Source of the DNA: Qipengyuania polymorpha
Lineage (GTDB): Bacteria > Pseudomonadota > Alphaproteobacteria > Sphingomonadales > Sphingomonadaceae
DNA length: 64,000 nucleotides
Assembly: GCF_019711435.1 (NCBI RefSeq)
Contig: NZ_JAIGNK010000001.1
Location: 310,001-374,000 of the forward strand
Direction: 5' to 3'
Shown here: positions 8,798 to 17,268 of the stretch, piece by piece
Numbering within the stretch: position 1 is the stretch's first letter
Layout: every line of letters begins with the position of its first letter
Made by a program: the position numbers and the translations under genes
The notes under the pieces: model-generated
The model's input: only the letters and a program-made list of their open reading frames with translations
Told to the model about the DNA's origin: nothing
Database searches by the model: none

Positions 8798-11518
8798 ATG
8801 AACACGCGGACCAAGCGGCTTATGGCCACCCTGCTGGCAGGTACGGTGATGGGCGGCATGCCCACGGCCGTCCTCGCTCAGGAGGTCGACGAGACCACCG
8901 CCGAGGCCGCGCAGCCCGCCGCCCAGCAGCCCGATATCGTCCGCACCATCGCCGTGGCCGGTGCCCAGCGCCTCGAGCCGCAGACCATCCTGTCCTATAT
9001 CCGCCTGCGTCCGGGCGACACCTATACACAGGCCGTCGGCGACCAGGTCCTGAAAGACCTCTACGCGACCGAGCTGTTCTCCAACGTCAGCGTGCGTAAC
9101 GACGCGGGCAACGTGGTCATCACGATCACCGAAAACCCGGTCATCAACCGCATCATCCTGGAGGGCAACGACCGGATCAAGAATGACAAGATCATTCCCG
9201 AAATCCGCCTCGCCCCGCGCCAGATCTTCACCCGTTCGAAGGTCCGCGCCGACGTCGCGCGCATCATCGAGCTCTACAAGCGCCAGGGCCGCTTTGCCGC
9301 TACGGTCGAGCCGCAGATGGTCCAGCTCAGCCAGAACCGCGTCGATATCGTCTTCGAGATCGACGAAGGGCCCAAGTCCAAGGTTCGCCAGATCAACATC
9401 ATCGGCAACGAGCAGTTTTCCGATTCGAAGCTCAAGGGCGAGATGGTCACCAAGACGACCGGTGGCCTGCTGGCGTTCCTCAGCTCGAACACCAGCTACG
9501 ACCCCGACCGCCTTGCCTTCGACCAGCAGAACCTGCGCACCTTCTACCTCACCGAAGGCTATGCCGATTTCCGCGTCGTTTCCGCCGTTGCCGAGCTTAC
9601 GCCCGACAAGGAAGACTTCATCATCACTTACGTGGTGGAAGAGGGTGAACGCTACAAATTCGGCGACGTCAAGGTCGATAGCCAGCTGCGCGATTTCGAC
9701 GGCGATGCCATGGCCAGCCGCCTGTCGATCAAGACGGGCGACTATTACAACGCCAAGACGGTCGAGGACACGGTCGAGCAGATGACCGACCTTGCCGGCA
9801 CCTATGGCTATGCCTTTGCCGACATCCGTCCCGACTTCAAGCGCAACCCCGAAGACCTGACGATGGACGTCACCTTCGTGCTGCGCGAGGCGCCGCGCGT
9901 CTATGTCGAGCGGATCGACGTCAACGGCAACACGCTGACGCAGGACAAGGTGGTGCGCCGCGAATTCCGCGTGGCCGAAGGCGATGCCTTCAACAGCCTC
10001 GCGATCAAGCGTTCGGAAGCCCGCATCAAGTCGCTGGGTTATTTCCAGGAAAACTTCGAGGTCACGCAGGTCGAGGGCAGCGCGCCCGACCGCGTGGTGC
10101 TGGAAGCCAATATCGAAGAGCAGCCGACCGGCGAATTGCAGCTGTCGGCCGGTTTCTCCAGCCTCGAGAAATTCATCCTCGCCGGCTCCATCCGCCAGAA
10201 GAACTTCCGCGGCCGCGGCCAGACCATCGGTCTCAGCGTAAACTACTCGGGCTATTCCAAGTCGGCACAGGTCAGCTTTGCAGAGCCGTACCTGTTCGAC
10301 CGCAACATCTCGATGGGCGTCGACGTCTATCACCGCGAGCTCGACAACGACTTCTTCAACCGCGGCGTCTCGACCTACGAACAGGCGACCACCGGCCTCT
10401 CGATGCGCGCGGGCGTGCCCTTGAGCGAATATATGTCGCTCATCGGCAGCTACACGCTCAACCGCGAGAACGTCTCGGTCGCGGGCGACCAGCTGCTCGA
10501 TCGGGATGGCGACGGCATTGCCGAATGCGTCAGCTCGCGCTTCATCTGCGAAGCCGTCGGAAAGCGCACCGCCTCGATCCTCGGCATGACGCTGAGCCAC
10601 GACACGCTCAACAACCGTTTCCGCCCGTCGAGCGGTTCGACCATCTCGCTGACCGGCGAATTCGCAGGTCTCGGCGGCACGGTGAAGTACCTGCGCATGC
10701 GTTCGCGCATGGGCAAGTACTTCGACTTGGGCAGCGGCCTCATCTTCTCGCTCAACGCGGAAGGCGGCTGGATCCACGCACTCAAGGACAACCCGACCCC
10801 GGGCTTCGACGACGTGCGCCTGACCGACCGGTTCTTTCTCGGCGAACCGCAGTTCCGCGGCTTCGACATCCGTGGTGTCGGCCCGCGCATCATCACGCGG
10901 CCTTATCTCGACGACGATAACGATCCGACGACGCCGCGCGTGCTGCAGCCGCTCGACGAGTTTATCGAGGGGCGCGAGGACCAGCGCTATGCCGATGCCC
11001 TGGGCGGACGTGCCTATTACCTCGGCCGCGCAGAGATCGAAATCCCGCTGGGGGCGGGTGCGCGCGAGATGGGCCTGCGCCCGTCGATCTGGGCCGATGT
11101 CGGTTCGCTCTTCGCGCTCGACAAGCCGATCCTGCGCGACAACCCGAATGGCGTGCAGTCGACCACTGCAGATGGCGATCCGCTCTACGTGGAACTGCTG
11201 TACAACGACGACGGTACGCCGCTCATCAACGACAACGGTACGCCCGATATTCCGGAAGACGACTTCCAGTCGTTCAATCCGCTCAGCACGAATGAGGTGG
11301 ACGCGCTCGGCAACCCGACGAATCCCGTCATTCCAGCCGCGAGTTATTTCAAGGAAACCCTTTACGGCGACAGCATCAAGCCGCGCGTGACCGTCGGTAT
11401 CGGCGTGAACTGGAACTCGCCCTTCGGTCCGTTCAGGATCGATCTATCCCACGCGCTTATCAAGCAGGAAGGTGACGACACCAAGACCCTGTCCTTCAAC
11501 GTAGGAACGCAATTCTGA
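8798..11518 (+). CDS. bamA: Outer membrane protein assembly factor BamA
   Basis: 906 residues from the ATG at 8798, which gives a clean signal peptide (MNTRTKRLMATLLAG...VLAQ). An upstream in-frame ATG at 8738 adds 20 residues that spoil it. Five POTRA repeats span about residues 45-400, then a 16-strand barrel ending in F (FNVGTQF). The lid motif FRGF is seen as QFRGFDIRGVG. BamA inserts beta-barrel proteins. An acidic extracellular-loop segment (about 795-850) holds two near copies of D[D/N]GTP. The stop codon shares one base with the skp start. Confidence 0.95.
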   Translation: MNTRTKRLMATLLAGTVMGGMPTAVLAQEVDETTAEAAQPAAQQPDIVRTIAVAGAQRLEPQTILSYIRLRPGDTYTQAVGDQVLKDLYATELFSNVSVRNDAGNVVITITENPVINRIILEGNDRIKNDKIIPEIRLAPRQIFTRSKVRADVARIIELYKRQGRFAATVEPQMVQLSQNRVDIVFEIDEGPKSKVRQINIIGNEQFSDSKLKGEMVTKTTGGLLAFLSSNTSYDPDRLAFDQQNLRTFYLTEGYADFRVVSAVAELTPDKEDFIITYVVEEGERYKFGDVKVDSQLRDFDGDAMASRLSIKTGDYYNAKTVEDTVEQMTDLAGTYGYAFADIRPDFKRNPEDLTMDVTFVLREAPRVYVERIDVNGNTLTQDKVVRREFRVAEGDAFNSLAIKRSEARIKSLGYFQENFEVTQVEGSAPDRVVLEANIEEQPTGELQLSAGFSSLEKFILAGSIRQKNFRGRGQTIGLSVNYSGYSKSAQVSFAEPYLFDRNISMGVDVYHRELDNDFFNRGVSTYEQATTGLSMRAGVPLSEYMSLIGSYTLNRENVSVAGDQLLDRDGDGIAECVSSRFICEAVGKRTASILGMTLSHDTLNNRFRPSSGSTISLTGEFAGLGGTVKYLRMRSRMGKYFDLGSGLIFSLNAEGGWIHALKDNPTPGFDDVRLTDRFFLGEPQFRGFDIRGVGPRIITRPYLDDDNDPTTPRVLQPLDEFIEGREDQRYADALGGRAYYLGRAEIEIPLGAGAREMGLRPSIWADVGSLFALDKPILRDNPNGVQSTTADGDPLYVELLYNDDGTPLINDNGTPDIPEDDFQSFNPLSTNEVDALGNPTNPVIPAASYFKETLYGDSIKPRVTVGIGVNWNSPFGPFRIDLSHALIKQEGDDTKTLSFNVGTQF

Positions 11519-12201
11519 TGAAACTGATTACCAAGACCATTGCCGCCGCGACCCTCGCAGGCGCAGCAGTCGCCGCCACTCCCGCCGCCGCGCAGGTGAG
11601 CGGAAACATCGCTGTCGTGAACCCGCCTGCGACCATCGCCGGCAGTTCGGCACTCGGCGCTGCCTATGGCCAGGTCAACACGACCTATGCTTCGCAGATA
11701 ACCCAGATCCAGCAGAAGCAGCAGCAGGCGCAGGCGCTGATCAGGCAGCTCGACACCAACAACGACGGCAATCTCGACGCTGCCGAACAGCAGGCGGCGC
11801 AGAACGCCCCGCAGGCCCAGCAGATTGCCACGCTCGAGCGTGAAATCGGCCAGCTGTCGAACCAGATCGACCTCGCCCGCATCTATGCGGTCGAGCAGAT
11901 CCTCCAGCAGTATGGCGCGGCCCTGCAGACCGTGACCACCGCCGACAACATCCAGGTCGTCCTCTCGCCCGATTCGGTGACCTGGTCGAACCCGGCAGCG
12001 AACATCAACCAGAAGGTTGTCACTGCGCTCAACGCGCGTGTGCCTTCGGTGCAGATCACCCCGCCGCAGGGCTACCAGCCGAGCCAGCAGGCCGTCGCCG
12101 TTTTCCAGCAGGTCCAGCAGATCTACATGATCGCCACGGCTCGCCAGCAGCAGGCTGCCCAGCAGGCACAGCAGCCCGCACCGGTCACCAACGGTCGCTA
12201 A
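11518..12201 (+). CDS. OmpH/Skp-family periplasmic chaperone with an EF-hand loop
   Basis: 227 residues with a signal peptide (MKLITKTIAAATLAGAAVAATPAAAQ). The body is Gln/Ala-rich and predicted as a long coiled coil, as in Skp/OmpH chaperones that ferry unfolded outer-membrane proteins to BamA. Position right after bamA supports the call. Unusual: residues 79-90 (DTNNDGNLDAAE) match the EF-hand calcium loop exactly at positions 1, 3, 5, 6, 8, 9 and 12, placed where the tip of a coiled-coil hairpin would be. The C-terminal tail is Gln-rich (QQQAAQQAQQ). Starts by TGATG overlap with bamA. Confidence 0.88.
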   Translation: MKLITKTIAAATLAGAAVAATPAAAQVSGNIAVVNPPATIAGSSALGAAYGQVNTTYASQITQIQQKQQQAQALIRQLDTNNDGNLDAAEQQAAQNAPQAQQIATLEREIGQLSNQIDLARIYAVEQILQQYGAALQTVTTADNIQVVLSPDSVTWSNPAANINQKVVTALNARVPSVQITPPQGYQPSQQAVAVFQQVQQIYMIATARQQQAAQQAQQPAPVTNGR

Positions 12202-12223
12202 GAAGTAACAGGAGCACAGGGGA

Positions 12224-12676
12224 ATGAGCGAGACCGGTTTCGACGTCGTCGAGGTGCTGAAGCGCCTTCCGCACCGCTATCCCCTGCTGCTTGTCGACCG
12301 CGTGGCCGAGCTTGTCCCCGACGAGCGCATCCATGCGGTCAAGGCCGTCAGCTTCAACGAGGATTTCTTCCAGGGGCATTTCCCCGGCGCACCGATCATG
12401 CCGGGCGTGCTCCAGATCGAAGCGCTGGCACAGGCTGCCGGCGTGCTCGCGGTGGAAAGCCTCGGCCTCGCAGGCTCGGGCAAGCTGGTCTATTTCATGG
12501 CGATCGAGAACGCGAAGTTCCGCGCTCCCGTGACGCCGGGCGTGCTGCTCGACCTCAAGGCCAGCTTCGTCCAGAAACGCGCCCGCGTTTGCAAGTTTGC
12601 AGGCGAGGCCAGCGTTGATGGCAAGGTGACCTGCGAAGTCAGCTTCACCGCGATGATCGCCGACGCACCCGAATAA
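12224..12676 (+). CDS. fabZ: 3-hydroxyacyl-ACP dehydratase FabZ
   Basis: 150 residues, hot-dog fold. Dehydrates 3-hydroxyacyl-ACP in fatty-acid elongation. Catalytic His and Glu lie in [20 protein letters not shown]; the N-terminal [13 protein letters not shown] is also typical. AGGAGCACAGGGGA precedes the ATG. In most Proteobacteria fabZ lies between lpxD and lpxA; here skp precedes it and rpmE follows, with no lpx gene, consistent with an LPS-free sphingomonad envelope. Confidence 0.96.
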   Translation: MSETGFDVVEVLKRLPHRYPLLLVDRVAELVPDERIHAVKAVSFNEDFFQGHFPGAPIMPGVLQIEALAQAAGVLAVESLGLAGSGKLVYFMAIENAKFRAPVTPGVLLDLKASFVQKRARVCKFAGEASVDGKVTCEVSFTAMIADAPE

Positions 12677-12770
12677 TCTTGCGAATCTTGGGCAGCGCCG
12701 CTAAGGGCGCAGCCTTTCCCAACACAGCTGGATCGGTCGGAACCGCTCCGAAGCTAAAAGGACGTTTATC

Positions 12771-12995
12771 ATGAAGGCCGAAGGTCACCCCGATTACCAC
12801 ATGATCACGGTCAAGATGACCGATGGCACCGAATTCCAGACGCGCTCGACCTGGGGCAGCGAAGGCGACACGCTGACGCTCGAAATCGACCCCACCAGCC
12901 ACCCGGCATGGACCGGCGGCAAGCAGCAGCTTCAGGAAGGCGGCCGCGTTGCAGCCTTCAACAAGCGCTTCGGCGGACTTACGCTCAAGAAGTAA
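12771..12995 (+). CDS. rpmE: 50S ribosomal protein L31
   Basis: 74 residues, the alphaproteobacterial L31 form without the four zinc-binding cysteines. Recognised by the start [19 protein letters not shown] and by [13 protein letters not shown]31 bridges the two ribosomal subunits. AAAGGACG precedes the start and a terminator shared with the convergent DksA-like gene follows. Confidence 0.93.
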   Translation: MKAEGHPDYHMITVKMTDGTEFQTRSTWGSEGDTLTLEIDPTSHPAWTGGKQQLQEGGRVAAFNKRFGGLTLKK

Positions 12996-13020
12996 GCTTC
13001 TTTTGCGACGAGAATTCAAA

Positions 13021-13046
13021 GGGCGGTCCTGCGGGGCCGCCCTTTT
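13021..13046. terminator. Bidirectional terminator between rpmE and the DksA-like gene
   Basis: GGGCGGTCC (13021-13029) pairs with GGGCCGCCC, loop about TGCG, followed by TTTTC at 13043. It serves rpmE directly; in reverse the preceding AAA tract is weaker. Confidence 0.75.
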
Positions 13047-13058
13047 CGTTTGCGGGCC

Positions 13059-13376
13059 CTACTCGGCGCAATCGATGCAGCGCGTAGCGATGGGCCGTGC
13101 AGCAAGCCGGGCCTTGGCGATGGGTTTGCCGCACTGGCTGCAGGTGCCGTAAGTGCCGTTCTCGATCCTGAGCAAGGCCATCCGCACCTGCGCAATTTCC
13201 CTGCGCAGAACCTCGTCGACCCCCTCGAGAGCCTCGTCATCGGCGAGGTCGATTGCCTGCTCGCTCGAATCGGCCTCCAGCGGATGGCGCAAATCGTCCT
13301 CGATTACCTCGGCGCGTTCCAGCAGGGTTGCGAGGCGCTGTTCCAGGCCTTCGCGGATGTCAGCATAATCACTCAT
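13059..13376 (-). CDS. TraR/DksA family zinc-finger protein
   Basis: About 105 residues. N-terminal coiled-coil helices (LEQRLATLLERAEVIEDDL), then a C4 zinc finger CSQC-x17-CIDC near the C-terminus, the hallmark of DksA/TraR proteins that reach into the RNA polymerase secondary channel. It is shorter than DksA (about 150) and the acidic tip DxxDxA is only loosely present (LADDEAL), so it is a short DksA-like regulator and not DksA itself. The start at 13376 (MSDYADIREG) is set by AGGAAGGGAAG just upstream. Convergent with rpmE. Confidence 0.85.
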   Translation of the reverse strand: MSDYADIREGLEQRLATLLERAEVIEDDLRHPLEADSSEQAIDLADDEALEGVDEVLRREIAQVRMALLRIENGTYGTCSQCGKPIAKARLAARPIATRCIDCAE

Positions 13377-13445
13377 GCGCTTCCCTTTCCTTCTTTCCTG
13401 TCGGGCCATGATAGCATCACTTCGCCTGAAACGGGTTGATTGCCA

Positions 13446-13868
13446 TCAAGAGCGGCCCGGCTCGAACCGCAGGACCCCTGCATAGCCATAGGCATTGCCA
13501 TCTTCCGGATGGTTCTGGCCGTCGAAAACGGGCACTTCGGGCAAATCGTAGATCGACACACCGTCCACGCAGGCGAGGTTGACCCCGTAATGGTCGGGTT
13601 CGGAGCGCAATTGATGGAAGGTGTGGATGCCGCATGTCGAGCAAAAGCGGTGCTTCGCCTGCCCGCTGCCGAAAGTGTAGAGCGTCAGCGCATCCTCGCC
13701 CCGCGTGATATCCAGCGAGGCCATCGGGACATCGAGCATGACCACGCCCTTCATCGCGCAGATGGTGCAGTTGCAGCGCCGGATGACGGCATTCTCGGGC
13801 ACGGTGAAGCGGAAGCGCACGGTCCCGCAATGGCAGCCGCCTTCGCGTGTCTCTCCGGCTTCGATCAC
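13446..13868 (-). CDS. GFA family (glutathione-dependent formaldehyde-activating-like) protein
   Basis: 140 residues. GFA zinc-binding fold: CHC near residue 12 (GGCHCGTVRF), CNCTIC at about 35-40 and FCSTCGIHTF at about 75-85, matching the family's zinc ligands. Members bind one or two zinc ions and some help glutathione react with formaldehyde; for most the substrate is unknown. I start it at GTG 13868, which overlaps the stop of the upstream oxygenase (GTGA) and sits 8 bases after AAGGAG. This implies translational coupling to that gene. Confidence 0.85.
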   Translation of the reverse strand: MIEAGETREGGCHCGTVRFRFTVPENAVIRRCNCTICAMKGVVMLDVPMASLDITRGEDALTLYTFGSGQAKHRFCSTCGIHTFHQLRSEPDHYGVNLACVDGVSIYDLPEVPVFDGQNHPEDGNAYGYAGVLRFEPGRS

Positions 13869-14500
13869 CAGCCCCACTCCTTCTCGCGATACCATTTCGT
13901 GATGACGTATTTGACGCCCTTGCGCACTTTCATGCCGTGGTGGATCGTGTTCGGGTTCTCGCGCCCGTCGGGCCGCATGTTGTTCCAGCACACCAGCTTG
14001 CCCGTCTCGGGCTGGAAGGTCTTGCCCACCGCCTTGAACCGCGTCGCGCCGCCGGCCTCGACCTCGGTGAGGTAGACCATGAAGGTCCAGGTCCGCTGGC
14101 CCGCGACCGAGCAATATTTATCCCAGTCCTGCCCGCCGCGATTGAAGTAGTCGCAGTGCGGCTTGAACTCCTGCCCGACATCGTAGCGCTGGCCCTGCAG
14201 CGGCTCGCCATATTTCGGGTCGATTCCGTTGAGTGCGGCCAGCAGGGCCTCGAGTTCGCGCACGGCGGGCTCTTCCGCTTCGAGGTCGCAGGTCTCGCTG
14301 GTACGGAAATAACGGTCGTCGCCCGCATCGGCGAGCGTGGAGGGCCGCCGGTCCTTCTCGATGAGCTCGACCAGCCTCTCGCACAAATCGGGGCTGGCGA
14401 AATCCTTCAGCTGGAACACCTCGGCCTTGGGCGTCGGCAGTCGCTGCACGCCGGGGCGCGACAGCAGCAGTTCGGCAGAGGATTCGCCCGGTGCATTCAT
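13865..14500 (-). CDS. 2-oxoglutarate/Fe(II) oxygenase, prolyl 4-hydroxylase type
   Basis: About 211 residues. C-terminal P4Hc-type double-stranded helix: HCD (iron ligands, in FKPHCDYF), Y in QRTWTFMVYL, distal His in TIHHGMKV, and a basic residue for 2-oxoglutarate (KGVKYVITKWYRE). Bacterial relatives hydroxylate protein prolines or act on small molecules; the substrate is not predictable. Start placed at 14500 (MNAPGESS); 12 more residues are possible upstream but are Arg-rich and lack a ribosome site. First gene of a two-gene unit with the GFA protein. Confidence 0.85.
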   Translation of the reverse strand: MNAPGESSAELLLSRPGVQRLPTPKAEVFQLKDFASPDLCERLVELIEKDRRPSTLADAGDDRYFRTSETCDLEAEEPAVRELEALLAALNGIDPKYGEPLQGQRYDVGQEFKPHCDYFNRGGQDWDKYCSVAGQRTWTFMVYLTEVEAGGATRFKAVGKTFQPETGKLVCWNNMRPDGRENPNTIHHGMKVRKGVKYVITKWYREKEWGW

Positions 14501-14634
14501 CGCTGCGCACGATAGACGGCGGGCGCGCGCTCGCAAGCCGCGTAAGAATATTACGCAAATGTCATGCGCTGCGCTTTTTCGCTTCCCATTTGGAAGAGTG
14601 TGTGCAACAGGCGCTCGCCGTTGTGCAATGCGGG

Positions 14635-14662
14635 TTGACGGCCCGTATCTCGCGTATATGTG
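14635..14662 (+). promoter_or_regulatory. Promoter of tRNA-His
   Basis: TTGACG (14635-14640) and TATGTG (14657-14662) with a 16-base spacer, 32 bases ahead of the tRNA. Confidence 0.5.
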
Positions 14663-14694
14663 CCGCCTTCCCGGCAGCGTTCCGGGGGCATGTG

Positions 14695-14771
14695 GCGATC
14701 GTAGCTCAGTTGGTTAGAGCGCCGGTTTGTGGTACCGGAGGTCGCGGGTTCGAACCCCGTCGATCGCCCCA
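14695..14771 (+). tRNA. tRNA-His (anticodon GTG)
   Basis: Acceptor stem GCGATCG pairs with CGATCGC (14761-14767). The anticodon arm is CCGGT-TTGTGGT-ACCGG with anticodon GTG. The T arm contains GGTTCGAACC. Discriminator C at 14768 faces a G at -1 (14694), the usual histidine identity pair, and CCA is encoded (14769-14771). Confidence 0.97.
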
Positions 14772-14828
14772 TCTTCTCCCTTCGCACCGGGTTTAGAGAG
14801 ACACCTTTACCAAAGGGGCGAGAGGCCG

Positions 14829-15893
14829 ATGACAGCGTTCTGGACCGAAGCGGATTACGACGACCACGAGAAGGTTCAGGTCGTACGCGACCGCAAGAGC
14901 GGCCTCACCGCGATTATCGCGCTCCATTCCACCCATCTTGGCCCCGGCGCGGGCGGTACGCGCTTCTGGCACTATGCCGAGCCCGAAGCCGCCATGCGCG
15001 ATGCGCTGCGCCTGTCGCGCGGCATGAGCTACAAGAACGCCATGGCGGGCCTTCCCATGGGCGGCGGCAAGGCGGTCATCCTCGCCGACGAGAACAAGAC
15101 CAAGACGCCTGAAATGCTCGCTGCCTTCGCCGATGCGGTCGAAGCGCTGGGCGGGCAGTATGTGACGGCCGAAGACGTCGGCATTTCCGAAGCCGACATG
15201 GCTGCCGTTGCAGAGCGTACCCAGTATGTCTCCGGCTTGCCGGTCAGCGGCGAAGACGCAGCTGGCGGCGATCCGGGTCCGTTTACCGCGCTCGGCATTT
15301 TCCTCGGCATCAAGGCCGCGGTGAAACACAAGCTCGGCAAGGACAGCATGGACGGTGTCCATGTCGCCATCCAGGGCACGGGCAGCGTCGGCGGCGGTGT
15401 CGCGCGCCTGCTCGCCAAGGAAGGCGCCAAGCTGACCTTGTCGGACATCCACATGGACCGCTGCGAGGCGCTGGCCGGCGAGCTGGGCGCAGAATGCGTC
15501 GCGCCCGACGCCATCATGTCGGTGCCGTGCGATGTCTTCAGCCCCAATGCGCTGGGTGCGATCCTCGACGATGACGGCATCGGCCGCCTCGACTGCAAGG
15601 TCGTCGCTGGCGGCGCCAACAACCAGCTCAAGCGCCCCGAGCATGGCCCCATGCTGGCCAAGCGCGGCATCCTTTACGCGCCCGACTATGTCATCAACGC
15701 CGGCGGCATCATCTCGGTGACGCTCGAATACCTCTGCCGCAACGACGAAGCGCCCTGCGACATCAACGAAGTGCGCAAGCGCATCGCGCTCATCCCGGGC
15801 CGTCTCGAACAGATCTGGCAGAAGAGCGACGAGACCGGCGTCTCGCCCGACCAGGTCGCCGACAAGATGGCGCAAGAGCTCATCGGGCGCTAA
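14829..15893 (+). CDS. Leu/Phe/Val dehydrogenase family protein
   Basis: 354 residues, typical of leucine/phenylalanine/valine dehydrogenases, which deaminate branched or aromatic amino acids with NAD. The N-terminal catalytic half has GPGAGGTRF and PMGGGKAVI (catalytic Lys), then TAEDVGI. The C-terminal Rossmann half has IQGTGSVGGGVA; GGANNQL and YAPDYVINAGGII follow. Which amino acid it prefers cannot be told. The open frame extends upstream through the tRNA, but ATG 14829, preceded by GAGAGG, is the natural start. Confidence 0.9.
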   Translation: MTAFWTEADYDDHEKVQVVRDRKSGLTAIIALHSTHLGPGAGGTRFWHYAEPEAAMRDALRLSRGMSYKNAMAGLPMGGGKAVILADENKTKTPEMLAAFADAVEALGGQYVTAEDVGISEADMAAVAERTQYVSGLPVSGEDAAGGDPGPFTALGIFLGIKAAVKHKLGKDSMDGVHVAIQGTGSVGGGVARLLAKEGAKLTLSDIHMDRCEALAGELGAECVAPDAIMSVPCDVFSPNALGAILDDDGIGRLDCKVVAGGANNQLKRPEHGPMLAKRGILYAPDYVINAGGIISVTLEYLCRNDEAPCDINEVRKRIALIPGRLEQIWQKSDETGVSPDQVADKMAQELIGR

Positions 15894-15947
15894 TCCGCCT
15901 TGCGAGCAGGGGCGGGGGCTGCAATAGGCTGACCTACGGCTTTCACC

Positions 15948-16670
15948 ATGCACGGCTTCGCTAATCCCAAACGGTTCCTCGCACTGGCGAGCTGGCTCAC
16001 GCCGCTCCTGCTGGTGAGCGGGCTTGTGCTGACGGCGGGCGCGCTTTTCTGGGGCTTCACGCAGGTTCCGCCCGACCGGCTGATGGGCGAGACGGTGCGC
16101 ATCCTTTTCATCCATGTGCCTACCGCCTGGCTGGGCATGGGCGGCTGGACCGCGATTGCTATTTCGAGCCTCGTCTTTCTCGTCTGGCGCCATCCGCTGG
16201 CGGCCATCGCCGCGCGGGGGGCGGCCGTGCCGGGGCTCATCTTCACGCTGATTTGCCTCGCGACCGGCTCCATTTGGGGCCGCCCGACATGGGGCACGTG
16301 GTGGGTGTGGGACGGACGGCTGACCTCGATGCTGGTGCTGGCGTTCCTCTATGTCGCCTATATCGCGCTCGCCCAGTCGGCAGAGCGTGAAGGCGTGTCG
16401 GCGCGCATCCCGGCCATTTTCGGCCTGCTCGGCGCGGTGAACATCCCCATCATCAACCGCAGCGTGGTGTGGTGGAACTCGCTCCACCAGCCGCCCAGCA
16501 TCACCATGGGCAAGAGCGCCATCGATGGCATTTTCCTCGCTCCGCTACTGGTGGCAGTAATTGGCTTCTCGCTTATCTTCGGAGGTGTGGTGCTGGCACG
16601 TATGCGCGCTTTGCTCGCCGATATCCAAGCCGAAGCGCGCCTGCGACGCCGTGCGATGGAGGCCGACTGA
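15948..16670 (+). CDS. ccmC: Heme exporter/handling protein CcmC
   Basis: 240 residues, six membrane segments. With CcmE it forms the step that loads heme onto CcmE outside the inner membrane. The tryptophan-rich heme motif is visible as WGTWWVWDGRLT near residue 115, flanked by conserved His in FIHVPTAWL and in NSLHQP. First gene of the ccmCDEFGHI block; ccmA and ccmB are not here. The stop overlaps the ccmD start (TGATG). Confidence 0.95.
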   Translation: MHGFANPKRFLALASWLTPLLLVSGLVLTAGALFWGFTQVPPDRLMGETVRILFIHVPTAWLGMGGWTAIAISSLVFLVWRHPLAAIAARGAAVPGLIFTLICLATGSIWGRPTWGTWWVWDGRLTSMLVLAFLYVAYIALAQSAEREGVSARIPAIFGLLGAVNIPIINRSVVWWNSLHQPPSITMGKSAIDGIFLAPLLVAVIGFSLIFGGVVLARMRALLADIQAEARLRRRAMEAD

Positions 16671-16810
16671 TGCGTGAAGCACTCGACCAGTGGACCTTCG
16701 TCTACGCAGCCTATGCCCTCGGCGTGGGCGGAACGCTGGCGATGATGGCGTGGAGCTGGCTGGCGATGAAACGTGCCGAGGCGCGGCGCGAGAAAGCACG
16801 CCAGCGATGA
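16670..16810 (+). CDS. ccmD: Heme exporter protein CcmD
   Basis: 46 residues: one membrane helix (FVYAAYALGVGGTLAMMAW) followed by a basic tail (KRAEARREKARQR), exactly the CcmD pattern. CcmD binds CcmC and is needed to release holo-CcmE. Too short to stand on its own, but flanked on both sides by overlapping ccmC and ccmE. Confidence 0.88.
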   Translation: MREALDQWTFVYAAYALGVGGTLAMMAWSWLAMKRAEARREKARQR

Positions 16811-17268
16811 AGGCAAAACACCAGCGCCTCGTCCTCGTAGTCCTCGCCCTCGTCGCGCTGATCGGCGCGGCGCTGCTGGCGATTTACGCGCTGCGCAACC
16901 AGGCGAGCTATTTCTACCTGCCCGAGCAGATGGCCGAGAACCCGCCTGAAGTGGGGCAGGCCGTGCGCCTCGGCGGGATGGTCGCGCCCGGTTCGCTCGA
17001 GACGCAAGCCGATGGCATTACCGTGACCTTCACCGTGACCGGTCGCGAGCAATCCGCCGTCCCGGTGCGCTATGCGGGCATCCTGCCCGACCTCTTCGTC
17101 GAAGGTTCGGGTGTGGTGGCCGAGGGTCGGCTGTTGGCGGACGGCACCTTCGTCGCCGACAACCTCCTCGCCAAGCATGACGAGAATTACGTGCCGCGCG
17201 AGCTCGAAGGCATGAGCGAACACCAGGCCGCCGAGATGGCCGAAGAGACGACGGTCGGCCTCGAATGA
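16807..17268 (+). CDS. ccmE: Periplasmic heme chaperone CcmE
   Basis: 153 residues: N-terminal membrane anchor (LVLVVLALVALIGAALLAIYAL) then an OB-fold domain outside the membrane. The covalent heme-binding His is in LAKHDENYVP (HDENY, the proteobacterial form). It passes heme from CcmC to CcmF. Overlaps ccmD by 4 bases and ccmF by 4 bases. Confidence 0.96.
   Translation: MKAKHQRLVLVVLALVALIGAALLAIYALRNQASYFYLPEQMAENPPEVGQAVRLGGMVAPGSLETQADGITVTFTVTGREQSAVPVRYAGILPDLFVEGSGVVAEGRLLADGTFVADNLLAKHDENYVPRELEGMSEHQAAEMAEETTVGLE

Noticed and set aside
8744..10777. Long minus-strand frame opposite bamA
   Set aside because: BamA motifs are clear on the plus strand; the antisense frame is low-complexity Asp/Val/Ala/Leu and has no recognisable domain.
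12676..12740. Hairpin GGCAGCGCC...GGGCGCAGCC after fabZ as a terminator
   Set aside because: The stem is imperfect and there is no T tract; rpmE follows closely.
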